Of a stretch of DNA of 44,360 nt, positions 7,701 through 15,387 are shown piece after piece. The stretch comes from JBMYRH01 sp049602155. GTDB lineage: Bacteria > Myxococcota_A > UBA9042 > PHBI01 > JBMYRH01. Made by a program: the position numbers and the translations under genes. The DNA lies in NCBI GenBank assembly GCA_049602155.1, contig JBMYRH010000039.1, forward strand, positions 1 to 44,360, in the 5' to 3' direction. The notes beneath the pieces were generated by a model, which was given only the letters and a program-made list of their open reading frames with translations, ran no database searches and was not told the DNA's origin. Position 1 is the stretch's first letter; each line of letters starts with the position of its first letter.

Positions 7701-9377
7701 GCCATAGGAGACGAAGGCTGCCGGGACGCCGGCGAAGGGGGTCAGGTGGGTGAGCCCCCCGGACAAGCTGATGACCGTGGAGGCGATAGGGACGGTGGCG
7801 AAGCCCGCCAGGAGCGGGAGGCGCCAGCCTGCACCTCGGACGCTCGCCAAGCGGCTTTGGCGGCGGGCGAGGTCGTAGAGGATGACCGCGAAGCCGACGA
7901 AGAGTCCGATGTAGACCAGCAACCACGGGAGGCCACCGAAGAGGCCGAGGACCGCGAAGGGGAAGTCAGTGTCGAGGCTGTTCACGGTGCGGTGGAGGTT
8001 GAGGGAGGGCTCCGCGTCGATCCCGAGGCCCCAGAAGCCGCCCAGGTCATAGGTGACGCGGTCGGCGGCGAGCAGGTGACCCCCACGTCGGTGAAGCCCT
8101 GCGCCGCCGAGCCAGAGCATGACGCGCTCGCGGACGGTGAAGGGGATCCAAGGCAAGAGAGGTTGAAGCTCGAAGGCCAGCCCCAAGCCGAGCAGGCCCG
8201 TGCCACCAGCCAGCCCGAGCTGCAGCAGCGAGCCACGGGTCATCAGGAATGCGACCGCTGCGATCGCGGCGACGACGCCCGTGTAGCCGACCTCTTTCTG
8301 CGCCACCAGGAGCGCGATGGTGAGCAACGTGAGGCCGATGGCGACGACCCCGCGGCCTCGCAGGTCTTGGCACCCGAGGACGAGGCCCAGGGCGGGAGCG
8401 AAGACGAAGGGCACCAGCAGCGCTGGGGTGAAGGCCATCCCGCCGACAGCGACGCGGGCGGCGTCACGGGCGGTGTCTCCCGAGCCAAAGCCGAGGGCGA
8501 CGGTGGCCAGGGCGACAGGCAAGATGGCGATGACGAGCACGGCGCTGGGGCGGGACGGGATTCGGCGGAGGTGACCGCCCCAGCGCGCGCAAGTCGAGCG
8601 AATGGAGGCTCCGGCGCGCAACGTGGTGCGCGCGAGCCTGTCGATGGCGGTGTCGTCATCGACGTCGTCGAGGGTGAGGAGCCCCGCGGCGGGGAGGGCA
8701 GCGCTCCGCAGTGAGAGCCAGGCGAGCCAGCCGAGCGCGCCGAGGAGCAGCAGCGCCATCGGGGAGACCTCGCGCAGGTTGGCGCCCCCGACGAGGCTCA
8801 TCGACACGACCGTGGTGTAGGCGCCCAGGGCGCCCACCAGGAGGTGCAGGGGCCGCGCCAGCCGCCGAGCTCGAAGGCATGCGCAGTAGCCGACGACGGC
8901 GACGAGCGCGGTTTGGACCCCCGCGAAGGCCCCGAAGGTGGCGAGGCGGCGCAGCTCCCAGGTGAAGGCCTCGGCGGCGTTGGGGGCGGCGGCCAAGAGG
9001 AGGAGCTGGAGCAAGAGGCCGCACCCGGTGAGGGCCCCGGTGATCGACGTGAGAGCGGCGACCCGCGGCTCGGCCATACCCCACGCCGCGAGCACGCCCG
9101 CCGCGCTGAGCGCGACCGCGCAGGTGCCGACGACGAGGACACCGTCCGGGCCGTAGACGCTCGCGGCGACGCCCGGGATGATGCTGGCCCCGAGGAGCAC
9201 CGCGGCGCCGCTGCCGAGGCTGACGATGGAGGCCCCGGTGCGCACGATCAGGCCCGAGGGGCCCGGTCGTACCAACGCCATCAGCCCAGTCGTGAGGGCC
9301 GCAAACGCCGAGACGGCGTAGAGCGCGAGGAAGGTGAGGTGCGCTTCGAGACCGTGAGTAGGCAACCCTTCGAGCAT
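4737..9377 (-). CDS. SEDS glycosyltransferase / class B PBP transpeptidase natural fusion
   Basis: A single 1546-aa chain carries both halves of a peptidoglycan synthase. Residues about 10-590 are polytopic. They carry SEDS (RodA/FtsW) signatures: KEVGYTGVV, LDTDFPFAVLG around T470-D471 (matching the conserved TDF-F-AV loop that holds the catalytic Asp) and GVPAAFVSYGSFFLTG (551-566), the usual SEDS C-terminal box. Another membrane helix lies near 640-660. A beta-rich linker of about 400 residues (670-1090), unlike a normal PBP dimerisation domain, is followed by GVDVQLTLDRAMQ (1103-1115), which opens the transpeptidase domain. All three penicillin-binding motifs are present: S1201-TA-K1204, S1281-T-N1283 and K1455-T-G1457. 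The domain should polymerise lipid II and cross-link the strand. RodA/FtsW and PBP2/3 are normally separate proteins. The ATG follows the upstream stop by 9 bases with a GAGGCGG site. Confidence 0.9.
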   Translation of the reverse strand: MLEGLPTHGLEAHLTFLALYAVSAFAALTTGLMALVRPGPSGLIVRTGASIVSLGSGAAVLLGASIIPGVAASVYGPDGVLVVGTCAVALSAAGVLAAWGMAEPRVAALTSITGALTGCGLLLQLLLLAAAPNAAEAFTWELRRLATFGAFAGVQTALVAVVGYCACLRARRLARPLHLLVGALGAYTTVVSMSLVGGANLREVSPMALLLLGALGWLAWLSLRSAALPAAGLLTLDDVDDDTAIDRLARTTLRAGASIRSTCARWGGHLRRIPSRPSAVLVIAILPVALATVALGFGSGDTARDAARVAVGGMAFTPALLVPFVFAPALGLVLGCQDLRGRGVVAIGLTLLTIALLVAQKEVGYTGVVAAIAAVAFLMTRGSLLQLGLAGGTGLLGLGLAFELQPLLPWIPFTVRERVMLWLGGAGLHRRGGHLLAADRVTYDLGGFWGLGIDAEPSLNLHRTVNSLDTDFPFAVLGLFGGLPWLLVYIGLFVGFAVILYDLARRQSRLASVRGAGWRLPLLAGFATVPIASTVISLSGGLTHLTPFAGVPAAFVSYGSFFLTGLLAILALFIVLGSHEALAAPHRKAPPPGPLAPTEALEVLRRPRQPDPWWRYPSTSGVRLAWRRALGRLRLLSTDFGAWVVVLGVLVFGGLWSNALYTRYTDRPQVHVHPGLVDSVRIRPLVPGVWEVPNVAQSDWAGILEEGRTYRLDSLELRYKKGTLSLIGACFPRHQAETVGVRLGFEGLMRTRLPGTEERGAGLAERLGAMAVDGNDFVLPLAPVFMRHLIVKRTAPKRFEVSSASPGARFVLYDERGNPVTAPRDGRVAVTAGWSVGLADDARLRFRLDDEVPEALEQTQAGEICLRTTKRPVFRWELSRWRDTLIGPPSLRRRAPVDRTVDFEFAEDLKRAAEAGLVGTGSDGRLWVTPWDAAAREDWDPLTRRRFRRLFRVRNLRTDDGGVSERLHWVRGFYRDGSSVVRLHQDWEAFAPGWSGELLGLRDPFRFSRALPKTAFRDAPKETGKLLDRSGDALAWFDDAARRWQLNVPSAGTLLGYGFPDRGIYGGVIRVFRRLLSGRHHRAHGADAELAERMLDRDGQAVGVDVQLTLDRAMQADLATLVSAQCEDLRRKALEHGDWKWAPRGRAMILGPEGEIIAASACPDFEPENVQTVIKAVDAQRVSPTRAAGLDAWQRTTTVGSTAKIGVVVAAAQDPEAHFATYKHGDLCVRADGDEPNAKRGCFVERGRLTSFQGETIEPIRNYGGALHGGVSTLNEFLVKSTNTTAAYLAGRVGVEGIRGFYEGIDALGPMDLLPSVIGADPRYAADIERWSGDPLRAWRARIGELPSGNDTWRTTYDVRLGLSGFSDFSLLHVGLTGAIAARDGRHYRPYLVSSLRDLADGRKVTVETPSPLQVVPVPMARHVKQAMVDTVRRGTAASLKRMVPESLWREMGIKTGTGETTRLQPGVEEGDDKRGSTRQRRKPKTQDHKFVVGFWPASSRNPYVIVAGYEFVSHLDKKVALRTFGGVVESIARHTGVAGVMTAGR

Positions 9378-9386
9378 GCGCCGCCT

Positions 9387-10958
9387 CTACTCGCGAACGA
9401 TGCGGTAGAGGCCTTCACCGGCTCGCACGCGGTAGGCGGGGCGATAGGCGAGGCGCGACGCGGCCCCGACGTGCTCGCCGTCGATGACCAGCGTGGTGCC
9501 GGGGGCTGAGGTCTCGCCCTCGACGGTCAGGCCGTCGCCAGTCAGCCCGAGGTGCCAGGGGCCGATGTGGAGGCGGTCCGAGGGATCGGTCGTGATGCGG
9601 CCGAGGTCGCGAGGGCGCTCAAAGAGGACCTGGGGCTCTCCGATGGCCTCGAGGCGCGCTGTTGAGGGGCTCAACTCGAGCACATCGGTGATCTGTTGCC
9701 AGGCGCCGTATGCCTCGCCTGTTTGGGGGCGCACGCGGCGGACCTTCACGCCGGGGCAGTCGTCCATGGCGACCAGCGCCAAGGGGCCGGTGGCGCTCTG
9801 CCGCTTGACCAGCACGTCGACCTCGCCGACCTGGACAGCGGGCAACACGACGGCGTCCTGATGGACGGCAGCGGCGATGCGCTCGAATCCGAAGAGAGCG
9901 TCGCGCTCGGTGGTCGTGTTCTTTGGTGCCTCTGGCGCCATGGCGCCCTTCAAGCTCACGATGCGTGGCGGAGGGGCGATGGCGCCATCCGCGAGGGTGA
10001 CCCGCCAAGTGATGCCGCCTGGGGTGGTCAGACCGAGGAAGTGGGCGCCCTGGATCGTGACCGCCCCATGTGGCGGGATCGCCATGGGGGTGTCGTCGTA
10101 CCACCGAATCGCGGCCTCGACTTTGCTCCCGTTTTCGATGCGGAGCCGGTCATGCTCTTCCGCGTGGATGACCATGTCCGGGCTTATCTCCAGGCGCGGT
10201 TGCTCGGTGCGCACCCAGCGTCGGTTCTCGCCCGCTGAGCTCTCCAGTTGCAGGGGAGGGCGGCTCATGCGCGCGACGCCGAGCACCGAGACATGACATC
10301 GTGTGGTGCGTCGCCAGGGGCGACTCCAGCCACCGTGAATCGTCAGCTCGAGATCACCGGTCACCGGGATGCGTGTGCGCGCTTTATGTCGGATACGTCC
10401 GCCTTCGCGCCACTCGTCCACGGGGCCTGAGGCGTAGAGCGAGGCGACTGCGCCCTCGACCGGGCTCTCCTCGAAGAGCACGAGGCGCGGTGTCCATGGA
10501 CCCAAGTCGACGGGGAGGACCCCTTGCTTGGCGCGGAAGAGGACGCTGACCTCGCCCGAGGTCAGCTTGACCCGTGGTTCGCCCAGCAAGGCGCGCTGCG
10601 CTTCGTCGTGGCCCAGCCCAGGTTCGTAGTCAGGGCGCGCGGCGACGCGGCGTGAGCCTTCGCGCAGGCCGACATCGAGCACGAGCTCCGGGTCGGAGAC
10701 GACCCAGTGATCGGCCTCTTCATGAGTGACGACCCGCAAGATGGCGTCTGCCAGGCCTTGGACGGCGGCGTCTCGCTTGCCTGGGTCGAGTAACGGCAAA
10801 TAGCCGTCCTCGGGCGGGAGCTGGATGCGTATGCATGGCGGCAAGTAGTGCATTCGCAGCGCGAGGGCGCGCTGGCTGGCGACGCTCCGGAGGGCGCCGG
10901 AGTCGATGAGGCGCTCCAGAACGAGGCGCGCGAGTCGTTCTTGTGATAGCCGGTCCAC
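9387..10958 (-). CDS. Cytoplasmic beta-rich protein with FHA-like C-terminus, partner of SEDS-PBP
   Basis: A 523-aa protein with no signal peptide or membrane segment. The N-terminal 110 residues (LPPCIRIQLPPEDGYLPLLD and a following helical part) faintly recall the N-terminal domain of actinobacterial FhaA, but I cannot confirm this. The rest is mostly beta strands. The last 90 residues (LGRITTDPSD, then PGTTLVIDGEHVG and AYRVRAGEGLYRI) follow the strand order of an FHA domain with several consensus residues lost. The GTG start at 10958 is supported by GGGGAGG just upstream. It is 9 bases from the SEDS-PBP gene and heads the run, so it probably helps control or scaffold that enzyme, much as FHA proteins sit beside rodA/pbpA in Actinobacteria. 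The function is inferred from context. Confidence 0.6.
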   Translation of the reverse strand: MDRLSQERLARLVLERLIDSGALRSVASQRALALRMHYLPPCIRIQLPPEDGYLPLLDPGKRDAAVQGLADAILRVVTHEEADHWVVSDPELVLDVGLREGSRRVAARPDYEPGLGHDEAQRALLGEPRVKLTSGEVSVLFRAKQGVLPVDLGPWTPRLVLFEESPVEGAVASLYASGPVDEWREGGRIRHKARTRIPVTGDLELTIHGGWSRPWRRTTRCHVSVLGVARMSRPPLQLESSAGENRRWVRTEQPRLEISPDMVIHAEEHDRLRIENGSKVEAAIRWYDDTPMAIPPHGAVTIQGAHFLGLTTPGGITWRVTLADGAIAPPPRIVSLKGAMAPEAPKNTTTERDALFGFERIAAAVHQDAVVLPAVQVGEVDVLVKRQSATGPLALVAMDDCPGVKVRRVRPQTGEAYGAWQQITDVLELSPSTARLEAIGEPQVLFERPRDLGRITTDPSDRLHIGPWHLGLTGDGLTVEGETSAPGTTLVIDGEHVGAASRLAYRPAYRVRAGEGLYRIVRE

Positions 10959-10984
10959 GAGCCTCCCCGCTGTGGTCTGTGGCT

Positions 10985-11028
10985 CCGGACGGGGGCGTTG
11001 TCCGGGTGTGCTTCGGTTCTACACCCGG
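10985..11028 (-). promoter_or_regulatory. Two mutually exclusive hairpins before the FHA/SEDS-PBP run
   Basis: On the transcript, CCGGGTGT (11028-11021) can pair with ACACCCGG (11009-11002), 8 bp with an 11-base loop. The second arm overlaps the first arm of another stem, CCGGAC (11005-11000) with GTCCGG (10990-10985). Only one can form at a time. The first may end the upstream lipoprotein mRNA; together they could work as an attenuator. No T-run is present, so termination is uncertain. Confidence 0.35.
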
Positions 11029-11072
11029 GTTGGATCCTCGGCGATTTTTCCACCGATTTGCTTAGGGGCGAG

Positions 11073-11564
11073 CTAGCGCTTGCGGCAGGTGGTGGTCCTG
11101 TCTTCGTCGCTCACGGTGACGAACTGGGTGGGGCTCCAGGTCACCACCCGGGAGTGGAGCGTCCTGGGCTCGTCGCCGGATGTCCGCCAAAGGGGCTTGC
11201 CGTCGTTTCGGTCACGCTCGAACTGGCGCGCGGCGTCGTTCATCGGCTCTGTGCGAGAGCGCGTCCGGGTGTCTCGGAGGTCGTCACCTTCAATCGTGAC
11301 GGTCGCCTCTATGGTCTCTCTCCATTGGGCGTCCCCGAGGCTCAGGGTCCCCGTCGCCGTCACGTGACTGTCTTCACACGTCGCTTCGTGGACCACTGAG
11401 CACGGCACAGGCTCGCCGCCTTGGTCCCAAGTCCACTCAGTGCGACACTCCCAGGTGCCCTCGAAGGAGCGCTCAGGGGCGTCGCCCGGGCAGCCGGTGA
11501 GGCCACAGAGGAGCCCGAGGAGCGCGAGCGAAGGGCCGATAGCCAAGCGCGTCGTTCGGGTCAT
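11073..11564 (-). CDS. Small secreted lipoprotein of unknown function
   Basis: A 163-aa protein with a signal peptide ending in a lipobox (LCGLTGC, lipidated Cys at about residue 25). The mature part is hydrophilic and beta-prone, with a SFEGTWECRTEWTWDQ opening like small lipocalin/beta-barrel-type lipoproteins that begin GTWxC. It has four or five Cys that may form disulfides (CRTEW, PCSVVHEATC, TTTCRKR). I do not recognise a family. ATG at 11564 has AGGA upstream. It ends 115 bases before the FHA/SEDS-PBP run on the same strand, so it could be the run's first gene, but the hairpins between them argue for partial separation. Confidence 0.7.
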   Translation of the reverse strand: MTRTTRLAIGPSLALLGLLCGLTGCPGDAPERSFEGTWECRTEWTWDQGGEPVPCSVVHEATCEDSHVTATGTLSLGDAQWRETIEATVTIEGDDLRDTRTRSRTEPMNDAARQFERDRNDGKPLWRTSGDEPRTLHSRVVTWSPTQFVTVSDEDRTTTCRKR

Positions 11565-11706
11565 GAGCTATCCTGGGTGAGGGACAGAGCAGGGCCGTGT
11601 CGCGCGAGGGCGAACGGGCTCTCAGCCACGGATTATAGAGGTTTACGGCGGGCCAGACCACGAACGGGGGCCATGGCGCTCTGAGCGGTGGTGACGCTCA
11701 AGGGGA

Positions 11707-12435
11707 TCAGTCGCCGCATCCTGAGTCGGTCGTGCAGGCGCTCGGGAGGCCAGCGTCTGGCGAGTCGGCCATCGCGACGGCCTCGGGTGGGCCTCCGTAG
11801 CGTTTTAGGCCCATGCGGCGGAGGTTCACGGCCTCGTCTGCGGGGAGATCCGTGATGCCCCCGAGGGCATGTGCGTCGCGCAAGATGGTCGCCATATGCT
11901 CCATCGTCTCGAGCTTCGAGAAGGCGTCCAGCAGGCTGGGGCCGACACAGACCGCGCCATGGCGGTCCATCATGACGGCGTCATGCTGTTGGACGGCGTT
12001 GCCCACGAGCTTGGCCAGCGACCCTGTGCCGGTGGTCTCATAGTCCAGTGTCGGGACGGTGCCGATGGTGAGCACGACCTCTGGGAGGGTGCAGCGCGCC
12101 ATCGAGACGCCCGCGATGGTGAACGCGATACACGTCGGCGGATGAGCGTGCACGACCGCCTCGATATCCGGTCGGCTCTCATAGCAAGCAAGGTGCATCG
12201 CCAGCTCAGAAGTCGGGGTGCCGCGTCCCCGCATCTTCTTGCCGTTCATGTCTACGACGATGAGGTCATCATCGGTCAGGAGCCCTTTGTGGCACCCGGC
12301 CCGCGTGCAGAGCACGAGGTCGTCAAAGAGGCGCACCGATAGGTTGCCATCAAGCCCGACGAGCAGGTGGCGTTCGTAGCAGAGCCGCCCGAACTGAATC
12401 AGCTCGCGGCGCAGTTGGCGTTCTGGTGGTCGCAT
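11707..12435 (-). CDS. Class II aldolase / L-fuculose-phosphate-aldolase-like
   Basis: A 242-aa zinc aldolase. The key residues line up with E. coli FucA at a constant shift of four: catalytic Glu at E77 (TSELAMH), zinc ligands H96 and H98 (VVHAHPP) and H159 (MDRHGAV). GNLSVR near residue 30 is the phosphate-binding loop. It should cleave a ketose- or deoxy-sugar 1-phosphate to DHAP and an aldehyde, but related adducin-family members do other chemistry. The open frame continues upstream to 12603 and would overlap the methyltransferase gene. I chose ATG at 12435 because the family start (PERQLRRELIQFGRLCY) begins there. It lies 92 bases downstream of the methyltransferase on the same strand. 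The C-terminal tail (SACTTDSGCGD) is unusual. Confidence 0.88.
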   Translation of the reverse strand: MRPPERQLRRELIQFGRLCYERHLLVGLDGNLSVRLFDDLVLCTRAGCHKGLLTDDDLIVVDMNGKKMRGRGTPTSELAMHLACYESRPDIEAVVHAHPPTCIAFTIAGVSMARCTLPEVVLTIGTVPTLDYETTGTGSLAKLVGNAVQQHDAVMMDRHGAVCVGPSLLDAFSKLETMEHMATILRDAHALGGITDLPADEAVNLRRMGLKRYGGPPEAVAMADSPDAGLPSACTTDSGCGD

Positions 12436-12527
12436 AAGGTGTGTGTGGTCGATCCGCGAGGTGCGCCATCGACCGGCCTCGACGTTACGCGATGGGGGAT
12501 GCAGCGACAACCGTCCTGCCGGTCGGG

Positions 12528-13523
12528 TCACCCACGCTTTCGCGCCAATACGAGGTGCATCGCGTAGCGGTGTACCAACCTGTCGTGGGCCGGCAAGGAC
12601 CATGGGACGCCGTCGTCGGCCTCAAGGATGTCGTAGTCTAAGTGCTCTAGGCCGGTCAGCCTGCCTTGGAGCGTGTCGATGAGGGCGTCTGGGTGGGCAA
12701 ACCAGCCGTCAGGGTGTTGCGCATGGGGCTCGTAGTGGAAGGGTTGACCTAAGAGGAGCAGGCCCCCGGGGGCCGTCAGGGCGTCGAGCTGGCCCAACAA
12801 CATCCAAGGGTCCCGGATCGCGTCGAGGAGGTTGAGCGCACTCACGAGGCTGAAGTGCTCGGCAGGGAAGGGTGGGTTCAGCGCGTCGCCGACGATGTAG
12901 TGCACGTTGTCTAGGGGCTGCGTGGGGGCAGAGATTGTGATTGGCGTATAGCGCCGCCCCATTTGGCGCCAGGGCAGGGTGCAGGGCTCCCCTGCGTGGA
13001 GCGCGCGCCCCACTTGGAGCATCGCGGGCCGCAAATCACAGAGAGTCACCGAGCCGCTGCAGGCTGCACGCCAGAGCGCTGCGTGTCCGCCGACTCCACA
13101 GCCCACCTCTAGGGCGTCGCCGGCGACAGGGCCATGGGCGTCGAGCCAGGTGCAGAGGTGCTCGGAGAGCTGGTGTTGGTCCCGCATGCTCCTGCGAACA
13201 AAGGACGCCGGGCATGCCTTGGGGTGGTGAGAGAGCGCGTACATGGTCAGCAGCCAGGCTTCGCGAGCTGCCGCAGCGTCAGGCGCTAGGGTGGCGAGGT
13301 CGGCGCACCACGCCTCGACGTCGTCGGGGAGGGGAGGTTGGTCGAGGAGGCGCGCGGGTTCGGGGACGACGAGGGCGATCCCCTCGTGGACTGGGTAACG
13401 CGCGTCGCATCCGACGCAAGTCCAGTGCGCTTGGAGACCTTGGAGCGGGTGCACTTGAAAGTCCCCGGCCTCATCGACGCCTCGACAGCTCGGGCATCGA
13501 AGTAGCGCGTAGGGCTCGCTCAA
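12528..13523 (-). CDS. SAM-dependent methyltransferase with N-terminal zinc ribbon
   Basis: A 331-aa protein that opens with a Trm112-like zinc ribbon: C10-PS-C13 and C36-VG-C39, then YPVHEGI, as in UPF0434/Trm112 folds. A class I methyltransferase domain follows with SAM motif I EVGCGVGG (139-146), CDLRPAMLQVG as motif II and a post-motif NPPFPAEHFSLVSALNLLDAI. The substrate is unknown. The extra helical region between ribbon and Rossmann fold (about 50-130) resembles RlmA-like or natural-product enzymes only in a general way. Its start overlaps the end of the SDR gene by four bases (ATGA), showing translational coupling. Confidence 0.85.
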   Translation of the reverse strand: MSEPYALLRCPSCRGVDEAGDFQVHPLQGLQAHWTCVGCDARYPVHEGIALVVPEPARLLDQPPLPDDVEAWCADLATLAPDAAAAREAWLLTMYALSHHPKACPASFVRRSMRDQHQLSEHLCTWLDAHGPVAGDALEVGCGVGGHAALWRAACSGSVTLCDLRPAMLQVGRALHAGEPCTLPWRQMGRRYTPITISAPTQPLDNVHYIVGDALNPPFPAEHFSLVSALNLLDAIRDPWMLLGQLDALTAPGGLLLLGQPFHYEPHAQHPDGWFAHPDALIDTLQGRLTGLEHLDYDILEADDGVPWSLPAHDRLVHRYAMHLVLARKRG

Positions 13524-14221
13524 CTGCGTCCGTAGACGGGCACCAACGCACCTCGGGTCACGGCGTTGCCTGGTGAGGCGAGGAAGGTGACCGTCTGTGC
13601 GACGTCTGAGACCGAAGGCCAGGCGCCATGGTCAGCGTCGGGCATGCCCTTACGATTCGCGGGGGTGTCCATCACCGAGGGGATCACCGCGTTGACCCAG
13701 ATCCCCTCCGAGGCGAGCTCTTCGGACATCGCGGTGGTCATGGCTGTGACGGCCGCCTTTGAGGTGGCGTAGGCGATCATCCCAGCGGCTGGGACTAGGG
13801 CGGGCTTCGCGCCGATGTTCACGATGCGTCCTCCGCCGTGATCGTTGGCGCGCATGCGCTTGACGGCCTCTCTGCTGCACAAGAACGCGGTGACGGCGTT
13901 CATGTTAAGCATCCTCTGAAAGTCGTCTAAGGAGGTCTCGGTCAGGGGCCCCATCGCGAAGCCCCCCGCGACGTGGATCGACGCCCAGAGCGGGGGGAGG
14001 CTCTCGTAGTAGGTCTGCACTGCGGCCTCGTCGGAGAGGTTCAGTGGGCCCCCGAGGTGCACACGCTCGTGGTCCGCGAAGGCATATCCGTCACGATGTG
14101 TCAGCCGGAAGAGCGGGACGTGACAGGTGGCGCCTTGTGCCAGGAGTTGGGAGACGATCCCCGTGCCAAGGGCACCGGTTCCGCCAGTGATTACGACATG
14201 TCTATTGGTAAACGAGTCCAT
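13520..14221 (-). CDS. Short-chain dehydrogenase/reductase, dihydropteridine-reductase-like
   Basis: A 233-aa Rossmann enzyme with the cofactor motif TGGTGALG and the active-site Tyr-Lys pair (IAYATSKAAV). The residue 13 before the catalytic Tyr is usually Ser; here it is Ala (NIGAKPAL). Quinonoid dihydropteridine reductases also have GAK-type Ala at this place, so a pterin or quinonoid substrate reduction is plausible, but I cannot prove it. The open frame begins at 14236 (MLGWG), but MDSFTNRHVVITGG at 14221 fits the family start better. It is first in a leftward SDR / methyltransferase / aldolase set and shares a 74-base divergent promoter region with the secreted Cys-rich gene. Confidence 0.88.
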   Translation of the reverse strand: MDSFTNRHVVITGGTGALGTGIVSQLLAQGATCHVPLFRLTHRDGYAFADHERVHLGGPLNLSDEAAVQTYYESLPPLWASIHVAGGFAMGPLTETSLDDFQRMLNMNAVTAFLCSREAVKRMRANDHGGGRIVNIGAKPALVPAAGMIAYATSKAAVTAMTTAMSEELASEGIWVNAVIPSVMDTPANRKGMPDADHGAWPSVSDVAQTVTFLASPGNAVTRGALVPVYGRS

Positions 14222-14295
14222 GCCCCAGCCTAGCATCAGAGCGAGACTGTGGGGAAGGCGTGCGATGGCAGGGACGCATCGGGTAAGGTGGGGAC

Positions 14296-15387
14296 GTGAA
14301 GGTCATCGTACCGCTCCTACTGCTTGTCTTGCTCGCCCCTCGGGTCGCCGCTGAGGCGTCCAATGAGGCGTCCAATGAGGCGATCGATGACGCGGAGAGC
14401 TGCGAAGCCGATCCGGTCAAGGATGAGAGCGCCAAAAACTCTGCCCAGTTAGCCGACCTGGCGCGGGAGTTTACGACGGTGACCACCGAGACCGTCGATG
14501 ACGCCTTGAAGCGCACGGATGCGTACTGGGATGCCCGAGAGTCCGAGGTGTTTGCCGAGGTGTCGGAGCGCTTGAAGCGCGTGAACGAGGCCGCCGTCGA
14601 TCGCCCCCCTGCGGAGTGGATTGAGGCCTGCCATAAGACGGCTGCGCCTTTTCGATTGAACTGCGCGTTTCTGAAAGATCCGGCCCTGCGAGAGGTGTGT
14701 GACGCGGCGAGCGGCGGGGACACCCTCGAGCGGTGCCGCTACGCGAAGCCGGCCTTAGAGCCAGCCTGTCGCTTGATCCGTGGCGGCGGCGCGGCCCCCT
14801 GTGAGGCTGCGACTGGGGAGGCCCGCGCGCTCTGCGACCGCCTTCAGGCTCAGCTCGCGCGTGCAGAGCGCGTGTGCAGCGGCCCGGAATTTGATGCCGC
14901 GGCGTGCTTCGGGGCCCGTGTCCTGAAGGCCTTTCAAGGCGGGGTTGCGCAGTGCGGTGCCATCGCTGCGGACGCCGAGCCGATCGCGCGAGGGTTGGTC
15001 GAGCGCGCTTGCCGGGCTGTGGTCAATCGTCAGCCCGATGCGTGCCCAAACCCGACGGACAACCATCGACAGAGCGCCTATGTCGACGTGCTCCTGCGTT
15101 CGCGCTCAGGGGTGCCCTGGGTGGTGGTGATCGGGGGCTCGACGGGCAGCGCCATGTGCGCCGTCGATGTGGCGCTGGAGGACGGAGACATCGTGCAGCG
15201 TGAGCAGCTGCTGTTGGATTTGAGCCGTGAAGGTCGCCATGTGGACACCTCCGCCACAGGGTTTCGCGGCGCTCTAGGTGCGACGCGCTTACGCCTTGGG
15301 GGCCGGGCTCATCCGATGCGGGCGACCGTACGAGCAGTGTCTGCCTGTGCCCCTGTGCCGACATGGACGGGACCGGGGGAGCGATGA
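14296..15387 (+). CDS. Secreted Cys-rich protein A (paralogue of 20692-21828)
   Basis: A 363-aa exported protein: GTG start after AAGGTGGGG, signal peptide of about 19 residues (VIVPLLLLVLLAPRVAAEA), an acidic helical segment (residues 40-110), a region of about 150 residues with Cys about every 10-15 residues (C..DPALREVC, CRYAKPALEPAC, CRAVVNRQPDAC) and a C-terminal beta domain (VPWVVVIGGSTGSAMCAVDVALEDG). It contains an N-terminal tandem EASN repeat. The same order and motifs occur in the protein encoded at 20692-21828. I do not recognise the family; a periplasmic or outer-surface role is likely. It overlaps the next gene by four bases (ATGA), so it is coupled to a methyltransferase. Confidence 0.8.
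   Translation: MKVIVPLLLLVLLAPRVAAEASNEASNEAIDDAESCEADPVKDESAKNSAQLADLAREFTTVTTETVDDALKRTDAYWDARESEVFAEVSERLKRVNEAAVDRPPAEWIEACHKTAAPFRLNCAFLKDPALREVCDAASGGDTLERCRYAKPALEPACRLIRGGGAAPCEAATGEARALCDRLQAQLARAERVCSGPEFDAAACFGARVLKAFQGGVAQCGAIAADAEPIARGLVERACRAVVNRQPDACPNPTDNHRQSAYVDVLLRSRSGVPWVVVIGGSTGSAMCAVDVALEDGDIVQREQLLLDLSREGRHVDTSATGFRGALGATRLRLGGRAHPMRATVRAVSACAPVPTWTGPGER

Noticed and set aside
7620..8714. Long open frame on the plus strand inside the SEDS-PBP gene
   Set aside because: It lies antisense to the SEDS membrane domain, is rich in Glu/Asp/Gln/Arg with no family motif, and is a typical GC-rich shadow frame.
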